The position numbers were made by a program, and so were the translations under genes. From assembly GCF_050409585.1 (NCBI RefSeq), contig NZ_JBNUPE010000002.1:62001-126000 (forward strand): a DNA stretch of 64,000 bases, read 5' to 3'. Numbering within the stretch: position 1 is the stretch's first letter; the number at the start of each line of letters is the position of its first letter. The notes under the pieces were generated by a model, which was not told the DNA's origin, searched no databases, and saw only the letters and a program-made list of their open reading frames with translations. This document shows, one piece after another, positions 36,696 through 44,194 of the stretch. The stretch comes from Facklamia sp050409585 (lineage in GTDB: Bacteria > Bacillota > Bacilli > Lactobacillales > Aerococcaceae).

Positions 36696-37493
36696 ATGTA
36701 TCAAAAAACCTTAGAATATTTAAAAGACCACGGTATGGTAGCCCCTCGAATTGGTTTAATTCTAGGCTCTGGTTTAGGAGATTTGGCAGATGAAATTAAA
36801 AATCCGGTTAAAATCCCTTATGAAGCTATCCCAAGTTTTCCAGTATCAACTGTTGAAGGTCATGCTGGTCAATTGGTCTATGGCAGCCTAGCTGGACAAA
36901 AAGTAATAGCATTACAAGGACGTTTTCACTATTACGAAGGCTATGACCTTGAAACAATCACCTTTCCGATTCGGATTTTTAAAGAATTAGGGGTCGAAAG
37001 TTTGATTCTTACAAATGCAGCCGGTGGGGTTAATAATAGTTTTAAACCTGGAGATCTAATGGTCATCAAGGATCAACTTAATTTTACAGGCGAAAATCCT
37101 TTGATTGGTAAAAACAATCCACAAGGTCCGCGCTTTGTTGATATGAGTCAAACTTATAGTAAAAGAGGCATTCAATTGCTACATCAAACAGCTAAAAGTT
37201 TAGGTTTTAGTTTACAAGAGGGAGTTTATGCATGGATGACCGGTCCTTCTTATGAGACCCCAGCTGAAATTAGAGCCATTCGTTTGATGGGGGGCGATGC
37301 AGTGGGAATGTCTACTGTTCCCGAAGCTATTGTAGCAAGACATGCTGGGCTGGAAGTCTTGGGAGTGTCTTGTATTACCAACTATGCAGCCGGTATGCAG
37401 GAGACACTTAACCACCAAGAAGTGATGGCTGTTTCTAGAGAAGTGAAACCACGATTTAAGCAATTAATTTATCAAGTGATTGAACAAATATAG
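36696..37493 (+). CDS. punA: Purine-nucleoside phosphorylase
   Basis: PunA cleaves purine nucleosides with phosphate, giving base and (deoxy)ribose 1-phosphate, the substrate of DeoB next door. It is 265 residues, of the trimeric PNP I type: LILGSGLGDLADEI (phosphate loop), FPVSTVEGHAGQLVYG, LQGRFHYYEGYD, NAAGGVN, the substrate motif GPSYETPAEIRA and MSTVPEAIVARH. The deoB-punA pair supports nucleoside salvage. About 86 bases separate it from the next gene, with no strong terminator. Confidence 0.95.
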   Translation: MYQKTLEYLKDHGMVAPRIGLILGSGLGDLADEIKNPVKIPYEAIPSFPVSTVEGHAGQLVYGSLAGQKVIALQGRFHYYEGYDLETITFPIRIFKELGVESLILTNAAGGVNNSFKPGDLMVIKDQLNFTGENPLIGKNNPQGPRFVDMSQTYSKRGIQLLHQTAKSLGFSLQEGVYAWMTGPSYETPAEIRAIRLMGGDAVGMSTVPEAIVARHAGLEVLGVSCITNYAAGMQETLNHQEVMAVSREVKPRFKQLIYQVIEQI

Positions 37494-37579
37494 GACTTTG
37501 TAAAGCTTTAAGTTGAAATTTCAGTCTTTGCATGGTAATATCTCAAGGAAATCTAATTAGAGATAGGAGGTCGCAAAAA

Positions 37580-38011
37580 ATGCTAGTTCATTCAACGCAT
37601 AAGAATGAAAAAGTTGTCTTAGGACTCTTAAGTTTAACTTGCGAAGGTGAAGATCAAATGGCTCAAGCAGGCGAAATTTTAACTAAATATCGCGACCAAG
37701 AAGGTTTCGACCTTTACTTATATAAAGATCCTGAAACAAGCAACTTCGTTGGTTTAATCGGTATTGAGCAACGTAAAGTTGAAACGGATCCCCAAGAAAA
37801 TCTTTCGACAATAATCGTTCACCTTATATCGGTTATTCCTTCCTTTGAAGGAGAGTCCGTGGATTATCAATTGTTCAAAGAACTTAAAGATATGTTTCCA
37901 CAAATTCAAATCTCAGGTTCCATTCAATCAGAAACCCAAGATATGATTGCCCAGTTTGCTGAGAAATATCGTCAGCAGATAAAAGCAAATAGTGAAGGGG
38001 AAGCCAATTAA
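37580..38011 (+). CDS. ribT: RibT-like GNAT-family protein
   Basis: This is a small 143-residue protein resembling RibT, the GNAT-fold protein encoded with riboflavin genes or next to scpAB in Bacillota. Matches include LVHSTHKNEKVVLGLLS, LYLYKDPETSNFVGLIGIEQ and VHLISVIPSF. The acetyl-CoA binding loop (pattern R/Q-x-x-G-x-G/A) expected after VIPSF is replaced by EGESVDYQLF (about 90-99), so enzymatic activity is doubtful. I chose ATG at 37580, preceded by AGGAGG; ATG 37532 lies upstream without an RBS. The stop overlaps the scpA start (TAATG). Function is unknown even for intact RibT. Confidence 0.7.
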   Translation: MLVHSTHKNEKVVLGLLSLTCEGEDQMAQAGEILTKYRDQEGFDLYLYKDPETSNFVGLIGIEQRKVETDPQENLSTIIVHLISVIPSFEGESVDYQLFKELKDMFPQIQISGSIQSETQDMIAQFAEKYRQQIKANSEGEAN

Positions 38012-38775
38012 TGCAAGAGGATCGAACCAATCAAGACTTAACCCTTAAATTAACGGCCTTTCAAGGGCCGTTTGATTTGCTTTTACACCTAATTAAAGAG
38101 TTAGAAGTCGATATTAACGATATACCCATGACGGAAATTACTGACCAATATTTGGCTTATATTGACCAGATGCAGGAATTAGACCTCGATAAGGTCGGAG
38201 AATATTTAGTGATGGCGGCCACTCTATTAGAGATCAAGAGTCGTCTCTTAATTCCCATTGAACCGGATGAATTGGATGGTGATTTAGAAGACCAAGATCC
38301 GCGGAGTGGTCTGGTTCAGCAACTGCTCATTTATCAACAATTTCAGCTAGTAGCGGACACCTTAGAAGATATGCAAGTGGATCGTAGTAAGCACTATTCA
38401 AGACCAGCGGCAGATCTTTCAAACTTTATAGCTTTTATTCCCTTAGAAGAAGGTGAGCTTTCGCTAGAGCAATTACAAACCAGTTTGAAGAGCGTTTTGC
38501 AAGCGCAAGAACAAAGACAACCTAAAGAAAAAGAAGTTCATCATGATCAAGTTTCAGTGACGGACAAAATGCAATTCATTCGGCAACAATTTCAATCCAT
38601 TAAGCCTAATCAATCCATTGCTTTTTCGTCTCTTTTATCGAATGGCTCTCGACCAGAAATTATTGCCACATTTATTGCTGTTTTAGAAATGGTCCGTAAG
38701 CAAGTTCTGGTTTTTCAACAAGAAAGTTATCTAGATAGCATTGAACTGCGTTTGAGGGAGGAAGGTTATGCTTAG
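38011..38775 (+). CDS. scpA: Segregation and condensation protein ScpA
   Basis: ScpA is the kleisin that bridges the two SMC heads; smc lies at 8.1-11.6 kb. It is 254 residues. Typical features are KLTAFQGPFDLLLHLIKELEVDINDIPM near the N-terminus (split here as FQGPFDLLLHLI and DINDIPMTEITDQYL), the KSRLLIP segment and a C-terminal winged helix (about 190-250). The middle is acidic. It starts on the last base of the ribT-like stop and overlaps scpB by 8 bases. Confidence 0.95.
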   Translation: MQEDRTNQDLTLKLTAFQGPFDLLLHLIKELEVDINDIPMTEITDQYLAYIDQMQELDLDKVGEYLVMAATLLEIKSRLLIPIEPDELDGDLEDQDPRSGLVQQLLIYQQFQLVADTLEDMQVDRSKHYSRPAADLSNFIAFIPLEEGELSLEQLQTSLKSVLQAQEQRQPKEKEVHHDQVSVTDKMQFIRQQFQSIKPNQSIAFSSLLSNGSRPEIIATFIAVLEMVRKQVLVFQQESYLDSIELRLREEGYA

Positions 38776-39349
38776 AAAAATAGCAGGCATTATTTTTGTT
38801 GCCGGGGAAGAAGGCGTGACCTTGAATGAGTTAGCCGCTCTTTTAAATCTCTCACCAACAGAAATTAAGCCTATGATTGAAGAAGTCCAGCAAACTTTAA
38901 AAGACCATCCACTATCGCCAATTGATTTGGTCCAATTTGGCGAACGCTTCTTGTATGTAACCCAAGCAGACTTAGACCCCTTGATTGAAAATTTTGCTCA
39001 ATCGCCACTGCAACAAAAGTTAAGTCGACCGGCTATTGAGACCTTGGCTATCGTAGCTTACCGTCAACCGATTACACGCATGACCATTGATGAAATTCGG
39101 GGCGTTTCTTCCCAAGCCATGCTACAAAAATTAGTCAGCCGAGACCTCATTAAGGAGGTAGGTAAGTTAGAAGCGCCTGGTAGACCCATACTTTATGGAG
39201 TCACCGATTACTTCCTCAATTACTTTGCGCTATCTTCCTTAGAGGATCTACCACCTATTGAAGATTTAGCCCTCAACAGTCAAACCGCTTCAGAAGAACT
39301 TTTTTCATTAAAAAGATGGGAAATTAATTTATTTGATCAAGAAGAATAA
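38768..39349 (+). CDS. scpB: Segregation and condensation protein ScpB
   Basis: ScpB binds ScpA as a dimer in the condensin complex. It is 193 residues with two winged-helix domains: about 1-80 (IAGIIFVAGEEGVTLNELA) and about 85-165 (SRPAIETLAIVAYRQPITR, then IRGVSSQAMLQKLVSRDLI and GRPILYGVTDYFL). Its length is normal. The start overlaps the end of scpA, so the two proteins are translationally coupled. rluB follows after 9 bases. Confidence 0.96.
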   Translation: MLRKIAGIIFVAGEEGVTLNELAALLNLSPTEIKPMIEEVQQTLKDHPLSPIDLVQFGERFLYVTQADLDPLIENFAQSPLQQKLSRPAIETLAIVAYRQPITRMTIDEIRGVSSQAMLQKLVSRDLIKEVGKLEAPGRPILYGVTDYFLNYFALSSLEDLPPIEDLALNSQTASEELFSLKRWEINLFDQEE

Positions 39350-39358
39350 GGAGGAACT

Positions 39359-40084
39359 ATGGAAAGACTACAAAAAGTTATGGCTCACGCAGGGGTTGCC
39401 AGTCGACGCAAATGTGAAGACATGATTAAAGAAGGTCGCGTCAAAGTAAATGGTCAAGTGGTTCGTGAATTAGGAACCAAAGTCACCAGCAATGACCGTA
39501 TTGAAGTAGACGAGGTGCCTATTTATAAGGAAGAACCGCGCTATATCTTACTTTACAAGCCAAAAAACTATATTTCAGCTGTGGCTGATGACAAGGGCCG
39601 TCCGGTGGTTACCGATTTAATCCATGGTATTGAAGAACGTATCTATCCGATTGGCAGATTAGACTTTGATACGACAGGCTTACTCTTATTAACCAATGAT
39701 GGTGACTTTGCCAATCAGATGATGCATCCTAAGCATCAGATTGATAAGACATATATTGCGAAATTGGGTGGCATTCCTACAGCTAAGGAATTAAGACAAT
39801 TAGAAAAGGGCGTAATGATTGATGGTCAAAAGACCTCCAAAGCTAGAGCTCGTCTCATTTCTAGCAATCAAGATAATCGTACAGCCGTTGTCCAATTAAC
39901 CATCCATGAAGGCTGGAACCATCAAGTTAAGAAAATGTTTGAAGCCATTGGATATCCCGTCTTCAAATTGAAGCGCGAATCTTTTGCTTTTCTTGGCTTA
40001 GATAATTTGAAACCGGGTATGTGGCGAGAGCTAACTGCCTTTGAAGTGGATAAATTAAGTAAGATGGCTTTAGATAGTGAATAA
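39359..40084 (+). CDS. rluB: 23S rRNA pseudouridine synthase RluB
   Basis: This is an RsuA/RluB-family enzyme that makes a pseudouridine in 23S rRNA, 241 residues. An N-terminal S4 domain (about 2-60, RLQKVMAHAGVASRRKCEDMI) precedes the catalytic domain with the active aspartate in GRLDFDTTGLLLLTNDG and HQVKKMFEAIGYPV. The scpA-scpB-rluB order is conserved in Bacillota. RluB is favoured over RsuA by this context. It ends just before the promoter of the FMN riboswitch. Confidence 0.94.
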   Translation: MERLQKVMAHAGVASRRKCEDMIKEGRVKVNGQVVRELGTKVTSNDRIEVDEVPIYKEEPRYILLYKPKNYISAVADDKGRPVVTDLIHGIEERIYPIGRLDFDTTGLLLLTNDGDFANQMMHPKHQIDKTYIAKLGGIPTAKELRQLEKGVMIDGQKTSKARARLISSNQDNRTAVVQLTIHEGWNHQVKKMFEAIGYPVFKLKRESFAFLGLDNLKPGMWRELTAFEVDKLSKMALDSE

Positions 40085-40088
40085 GAGC

Positions 40089-40117
40089 TTGCTTAAATCC
40101 GAGATAAATGCTATAAT
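40089..40117 (+). promoter_or_regulatory. Promoter of the FMN riboswitch-ribU transcript
   Basis: TTGCTT (-35, 40089-40094), a 17-base spacer, and TATAAT (-10, 40112-40117) preceded by TGC. Transcription would begin about 10-15 bases before the RFN element. Confidence 0.85.
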
Positions 40118-40134
40118 TCATTTAAATTAAATAA

Positions 40135-40249
40135 CGTCTTCGGGGCAGGGTGAAATTCCCGACCGGCGGTAGAGTCCGCGAACTTAGCTGTGGCTAGGTT
40201 GAACTGGTGTAATTCCAGTACCGACAGTAAAGTCTGGATGGTAGAAGAT
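40135..40249 (+). ncRNA. FMN riboswitch (RFN element)
   Basis: All signature parts of the RFN element are visible: TCTTCGGGGCAGGGTGAAA, TTCCCGACCGGCGGTA, AGTCCGCGA, GAACTGGTGTAATTCCAGTA, CCGACAGTAAAGTCTGGATG and the closing GTAGAAGA. It lies upstream of ribU. The 3' part GGATGGTAG (40236-40244) is perfectly complementary to CTACCATCC (40280-40288), the 5' arm of the terminator, so the antiterminator can be read directly. Confidence 0.97.
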
Positions 40250-40280
40250 AAGATATTGATAAGTTTATGCTTATTTAGGC

Positions 40281-40314
40281 TACCATCCTCTCAGTTTGAG
40301 TGGATGGTTTTTTT
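40281..40314 (+). terminator. Riboswitch-controlled terminator
   Basis: ACCATCC (40282-40288) pairs with GGATGGT (40302-40308), with CTC/GAG inside, followed by a T-run. FMN binding should free this hairpin and stop transcription before ribU. Confidence 0.93.
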
Positions 40315-40356
40315 ATCAATGGACCCTCCTAAAGACGTAAAAAAAGGAGAATCGTT

Positions 40357-40986
40357 ATGAAGAATCGAAAAGTTCAGAAAGTCACACTTTTAGCCATTTT
40401 AGGAGCTTGGGCAGTCGTTCTACGTTTTTTTGACTTCCCAATCTTGCCATTTGCACCTTTTCTTAAGGTTGATTTTTCGGATCTTATGGCCTTAATTGGT
40501 ATGTTAATTTACGGACCACAAGGCCTAGTTGCCGTGGCCTTCATTCGTGATTTGGTTAATTATATCCTTAAGGGAGGGGAAGCTGGTATTCCGATTGGGA
40601 TGTTAATGAGTATGACAGCGACCTTAGCCATGTTTTTACCAAGCCACTTCATTTTGAAGTATTTAAAAGAAAAAGGGCAAGCTATTAAATTTTCTTTAAT
40701 CTCTCTTAGTCTTGTCTTTAGTTTAACTCTCTCCATGGCTTGCTTTAATTACTATCTGGCTTTACCTATTTATGTCAAAGTCATGAACTTTCCCATTGAT
40801 GATTATATGACTTATATCCTATCTGTCATTGTGCCATTCAATTTAATCAAGGGCTTAATCATGGTTGTCGGTCAAATTTTTGTCATTAAATCAATGAAGA
40901 CCATATTGGGTCGCCGCATTAACTTCTATGATGGTTACATAGGAAAAGGTTACCGTTCTGCTACTAGAATATTACAACAGCAATAA
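40357..40986 (+). CDS. ribU: Riboflavin ECF transporter S component RibU
   Basis: RibU is the membrane substrate-binding subunit of an energy-coupling-factor importer for riboflavin; it needs the shared EcfA/A'/T module, which is not in this window. It is 209 residues with about six hydrophobic segments. Typical features are the N-terminal LLAILGAWAVVLRFFDFPILPFAPFL region (about 11-36), then KVDFSDLMALIG and GPQGLVAVAFIRDL. The FMN riboswitch upstream confirms the substrate. AAAGGAG precedes the ATG. Confidence 0.95.
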   Translation: MKNRKVQKVTLLAILGAWAVVLRFFDFPILPFAPFLKVDFSDLMALIGMLIYGPQGLVAVAFIRDLVNYILKGGEAGIPIGMLMSMTATLAMFLPSHFILKYLKEKGQAIKFSLISLSLVFSLTLSMACFNYYLALPIYVKVMNFPIDDYMTYILSVIVPFNLIKGLIMVVGQIFVIKSMKTILGRRINFYDGYIGKGYRSATRILQQQ

Positions 40987-41013
40987 GTAATTTACTTTTT
41001 TAGGTCAATTGTG

Positions 41014-41042
41014 TTTGCATCAAGTTTAGAGTTTGCTATAAT
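41014..41042 (+). promoter_or_regulatory. Promoter of the LysM protein gene
   Basis: TTTGCA (-35, 41014-41019), a 17-base spacer, and TATAAT (-10, 41037-41042) preceded by TGC. The leader of about 85 bases contains a 6-base hairpin AACCTA/TAGGTT (41066-41084). Confidence 0.78.
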
Positions 41043-41134
41043 ATAAGAAATTGGACTCATATGCTAACCTAGCCTTTTTAGGTTTGTTGCTATGAATAGA
41101 TATCTTAATATCGATTAGTGTAGGAGGAAGCTTG

Positions 41135-41737
41135 ATGGCAAAGGATAACGAACGCTTTGATCAACCTGAAGATAAGGATCAAGGTTTAAATGAAAAAGCA
41201 AAAACCAAAAAATTTACTGCCCCATGGAACAATAAGTTTGGTGAGGATGAAAATTTCAAGAATCGTCAATTTTCACGCTCGGCTAGAAATCAACCGAAGC
41301 AGGAAGCAACCGTTTTATCAAACGCTTTGCTATTCTTCTTAATTTTCACTTTGATTTTCCCGTTTGCATTGTATGCTTATATCGACTCACAAAAGAGTGA
41401 TAAGCCTTTAGAAAGTAAAACGGCTGAACAGGTTGTTCTAAGTAAGAGCACAACTGAAGAAGCAACGACAACCAAAGAAGAGAAGACAACAACTACTGAA
41501 GCTGTTACGCGTGAAATCGAAGCAACAACTACGACTCAAGCGCCTGTACCGACTCAACCACCAGTTGAGACTTCTGCTCAACCACAAGCAGCGTCAACTT
41601 ACCATACCGTAAGTGCGGGTGAATCATGGTGGTCAATCTCTCAAGCTTATGGTGTTGATGTTTATGACTTAGCTGCTGCCAACGGAACTACAATTGACGG
41701 TACTTTGATGCCAGGCTCACAAATCGTCATTCCATAA
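41135..41737 (+). CDS. Membrane-anchored LysM-domain surface protein (SAG1386/EF1546 family)
   Basis: This 200-residue protein is probably surface-exposed and wall-binding. The N-terminus is a charged cytoplasmic tail (about 1-62), a single membrane segment lies at about 64-83, a Thr/Glu-rich flexible linker covers about 100-155, and one LysM domain fills 156-200 (YHTVSAGESWWSISQAYGV...PGSQIVIP). LysM domains bind peptidoglycan. No enzymatic domain is present. The family and its place just before cmk match the streptococcal/enterococcal SAG1386/EF1546 proteins. I chose ATG 41135, 7 bases after AGGAGG; a TTG one codon earlier is possible. Confidence 0.88.
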   Translation: MAKDNERFDQPEDKDQGLNEKAKTKKFTAPWNNKFGEDENFKNRQFSRSARNQPKQEATVLSNALLFFLIFTLIFPFALYAYIDSQKSDKPLESKTAEQVVLSKSTTEEATTTKEEKTTTTEAVTREIEATTTTQAPVPTQPPVETSAQPQAASTYHTVSAGESWWSISQAYGVDVYDLAAANGTTIDGTLMPGSQIVIP

Positions 41738-41750
41738 AAGAATAAGAAGG

Positions 41751-41780
41751 TTAAGGCTGAGTTAATTCTCAGCCTTTTTA
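41751..41780 (+). terminator. Terminator between the LysM gene and cmk
   Basis: A perfect 9-base stem, AAGGCTGAG (41753-41761) with CTCAGCCTT (41768-41776), has a TTAATT loop and a T-run. The cmk start is only 19 bases further on. Confidence 0.9.
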
Positions 41781-41798
41781 TGAGAAAGGAATTAACCA

Positions 41799-42464
41799 AT
41801 GTTTTCAATTGCAATCGATGGCCCAGCGGCTTCTGGTAAGTCAACCGTCGCTAAACTTATCGCAAAAAAATACCAACTGACATATATCGATACTGGCGCT
41901 ATGTATCGCGCAATCACTCTAGCTTGTTTGCTAAATAAAATAAATATTAATGATCCCCATCGTTTAGGAGAAATTTTACAAGCAGTCAAAATTTCTTTTG
42001 AAATGGATGGTGACCAACAAAAAGTTTTAATCAATGGGCATGATGTCAGTCAAGAAATTCGTTCGGTGGAAGTGACACAAAATGTTTCTAAGGTTTCTGC
42101 TAATCTAAGGGTCAGACAAGCCTTAGTCAAGCAGCAACAAGCTATAGCTAGTGAAGAAGCAGTGGTGATGGACGGACGAGATATTGGCACGGTAGTTCTA
42201 CCAGATGCCAGTCTTAAGTTTTATCTTGTAGCTTCCAGTCTAGTAAGAGCTCAAAGACGCTATGAAGAAAATCTAACTAAGGGCATGGAGACCCAATCCC
42301 TAGAAGAGATTGAAGCTGAGATTATTAAACGCGACCACTACGATAGCAATCGTCAACACAGTCCTTTGCAAAAAGCAGAAGATGCTATTGAAATGGATAC
42401 TTCAGACTTATCCATTGATCAAGTGGTTGAAAAATTAAGTGACTATATCGATTCTATAAAATAA
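41799..42464 (+). CDS. cmk: Cytidylate kinase
   Basis: Cmk phosphorylates CMP and dCMP with ATP for nucleotide recycling. It is 221 residues. The P-loop is IDGPAASGKSTVAK at about 4-17, followed by YIDTGAMYRA and the MDGRDIGTVVLPDA motif typical of bacterial CMP kinases. An AAGGA RBS precedes ATG 41799. There is no space for a promoter between the preceding terminator and this start, so expression must come from read-through. The cmk-S1 gene-der order is standard in Bacillota. Confidence 0.96.
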   Translation: MFSIAIDGPAASGKSTVAKLIAKKYQLTYIDTGAMYRAITLACLLNKININDPHRLGEILQAVKISFEMDGDQQKVLINGHDVSQEIRSVEVTQNVSKVSANLRVRQALVKQQQAIASEEAVVMDGRDIGTVVLPDASLKFYLVASSLVRAQRRYEENLTKGMETQSLEEIEAEIIKRDHYDSNRQHSPLQKAEDAIEMDTSDLSIDQVVEKLSDYIDSIK

Positions 42465-42469
42465 TTTTA

Positions 42470-42495
42470 AAAAGGAGGCTGATGAGCCTTTTTTT
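42470..42495 (+). terminator. Terminator after cmk
   Basis: AGGCT (42476-42480) pairs with AGCCT (42485-42489) across a 4-base loop, with flanking A-run and T-run that extend the hairpin. Confidence 0.78.
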
Positions 42496-42591
42496 ATTTT
42501 GATGAAACTAGATAATCAGATCTCGTTTAAATGAATAAAAGTCAGTAATAATAAATTTATTGATAATATCGGCCTTATTCGCAATATTCGC

Positions 42592-42620
42592 TAGACGATA
42601 TCCCTTTCTTTTGTTATAAT
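42592..42620 (+). promoter_or_regulatory. Promoter of the S1-domain protein gene
   Basis: TAGACG (-35, 42592-42597), a 17-base spacer, and TATAAT (-10, 42615-42620) preceded by TGT (extended -10). The expected leader is about 80 bases. Confidence 0.78.
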
Positions 42621-42633
42621 GTTTCTTAGAGTG

Positions 42634-42667
42634 CTTGCATAGTGTCTATTAGTAGACTCTATGTAAG
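42634..42667 (+). promoter_or_regulatory. Long leader hairpin before the S1-domain protein gene
   Basis: CTTGCATAGTGTCTA (42634-42648) pairs with TAGACTCTATGTAAG (42653-42667) across a TTAG loop. The 15-base stem has one G-T pair and one mismatch. No T-run follows directly, so it is not a terminator. It fills most of the first half of the 5' leader and could be an mRNA-stability or autoregulatory element. Confidence 0.6.
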
Positions 42668-42707
42668 TAACAATTTTTATAGGTAACGCTTAGGAGGAAC
42701 GGGTAGA

Positions 42708-44096
42708 ATGTCAGAGTTTGTTGAGAATAATGAAGTAAATGAAGAAGTAGAAGCAACGGAAGAGGTTGAGACTACTCAAGTAGAAGAAAGCAATGGTTCA
42801 GAAACTATTGAAACAATGGAAGATGCTTTAGATAGTGTCTTAGATATTAAAAGTGGCGATACCGTTTACGGTGATGTTTTAGCTTTTGATGAAAATAATC
42901 AAGTACGTGTAGCAATTAAAAACAGTGGTGGATTAGAAGGGGTTATCCCAGCTAACGAACTAGCTGCAACACGCGTTGAAGATCCTACTGAAGTTGTAGC
43001 AATTGGTGATGAAATCGAATTAGTAGTTATCAAGCCAATCCAAGATAAAGAAAATGGTAACTTCTTATTATCTAAAAAACGTGTCGATGCTAAAAAAGTG
43101 TGGGCAGAATTAAAAGAAAAATCAGAAAATGGCGAAACAATTGAAGCACCTGTTAAAGATGTTGTTAAGGGTGGTTTAGTAGTTGACGCTGGCGTTAGAG
43201 GATTTGTACCAGCTTCAATGGTAGAAGATTTCTTTGTGGATGACTTCTCACCTTATAAGGGTCAAACATTAGAGTTCAAGATTATTGAAATTGATGAAAA
43301 CGACAACCGTTTAATCTTATCTCATAAAGAAATTGCACGTGAAAAACGTGAAGCTGAACGTGCTCAACGCATGGAAGAATTAGAAGAAAATACAGTTGTA
43401 GAAGGTAAAGTAGCTCGTCTAACTAACTTCGGTGCTTTCATCGATTTAGGTGGCGTTGACGGATTGGTTCACATCAGCCGTATCGCTCACGAACACGTTA
43501 AACATCCAAGTGATAAATTAACTGTTGGTGAAACAATTGAAGTTAAAATCTTGTCAATCGACAAGGAAGAAGGACGTATTTCACTTTCAATCAAGGATAC
43601 CTTAGAAGGACCTTGGGAAAATATTGAAGAAAAAGCACCAGAAGGTTCTGTACATACAGGAACTGTTAAACGTTTAACTAACTTTGGTGCCTTTGTGGAA
43701 GTATTCCCTGGTGTTGAAGGTTTAGTACATATTTCTCAAATTGCTCATGAGCATATTGAAACTCCTCAAGATCGTTTAACTGAAGGCCAAGAAGTTGAAG
43801 TGAAAGTTCTTTCAACAGATGCAGAAGCTCAAAGATTATCCCTTTCCATTAAAGCTTTATTAGACAAGCCTGAAGGTTACGAAGAACCAGTTCGTCGCGA
43901 ACGTCAAGAATCAAATGATTCAGATCGTCCACGTCGTCCAAGAAGAAACCGTAATACAAATAATCAAACAGCTAACCGTTCTAACCAAGCCCGTCAAAAC
44001 ACTAACTCAATTAATGATGCAGCCAATGAAGGAAGCTTCACATTGGGTGACATGTTAGGCGATGCATTCAAGTCTTTACAAGACGATGCTGAGTAA
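42708..44096 (+). CDS. rpsA: S1-domain RNA-binding protein (ribosomal protein S1-like, YpfD family)
   Basis: This 462-residue protein has four S1/OB repeats, at about 45-118, 134-205, 220-292 and 306-378. The third and fourth repeats are best conserved (RLTNFGAFIDLGGVDGLVHIS and its copy, about 20 residues each). It is shorter than the six-repeat E. coli S1 and fits the Gram-positive YpfD type, whose role in translation initiation is limited or mRNA-specific. The N-terminus is a very acidic tail (about 1-40) and the C-terminus an Arg/Asn-rich disordered tail (RRPRRNRNTNN). It lies between cmk and der, has its own promoter and a hairpin leader, and ends at a very strong terminator. Confidence 0.93.
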   Translation: MSEFVENNEVNEEVEATEEVETTQVEESNGSETIETMEDALDSVLDIKSGDTVYGDVLAFDENNQVRVAIKNSGGLEGVIPANELAATRVEDPTEVVAIGDEIELVVIKPIQDKENGNFLLSKKRVDAKKVWAELKEKSENGETIEAPVKDVVKGGLVVDAGVRGFVPASMVEDFFVDDFSPYKGQTLEFKIIEIDENDNRLILSHKEIAREKREAERAQRMEELEENTVVEGKVARLTNFGAFIDLGGVDGLVHISRIAHEHVKHPSDKLTVGETIEVKILSIDKEEGRISLSIKDTLEGPWENIEEKAPEGSVHTGTVKRLTNFGAFVEVFPGVEGLVHISQIAHEHIETPQDRLTEGQEVEVKVLSTDAEAQRLSLSIKALLDKPEGYEEPVRRERQESNDSDRPRRPRRNRNTNNQTANRSNQARQNTNSINDAANEGSFTLGDMLGDAFKSLQDDAE

Positions 44097-44120
44097 TCGA
44101 TTCTAATAACATTACTTACT

Positions 44121-44175
44121 CCAATTGTTTCTTCCATTTTGCTGATTAGCTTAATGGAAGAAACAATTGGTTTTT
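44121..44175 (+). terminator. Very long-stem terminator before der
   Basis: A perfect 18-base stem, CCAATTGTTTCTTCCATT (44121-44138) with its complement at 44153-44170, encloses a small inner GCT/AGC pair. T-run at 44171-44175. The der ATG is only 20 bases beyond. Confidence 0.95.
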
Positions 44176-44194
44176 AATTTATGGAGGTGAAAGT

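Noticed and set aside
41066..41084. AACCTA/TAGGTT hairpin in the LysM gene leader
   Set aside because: Only six base pairs and no T-run; not strong enough for a regulatory claim.
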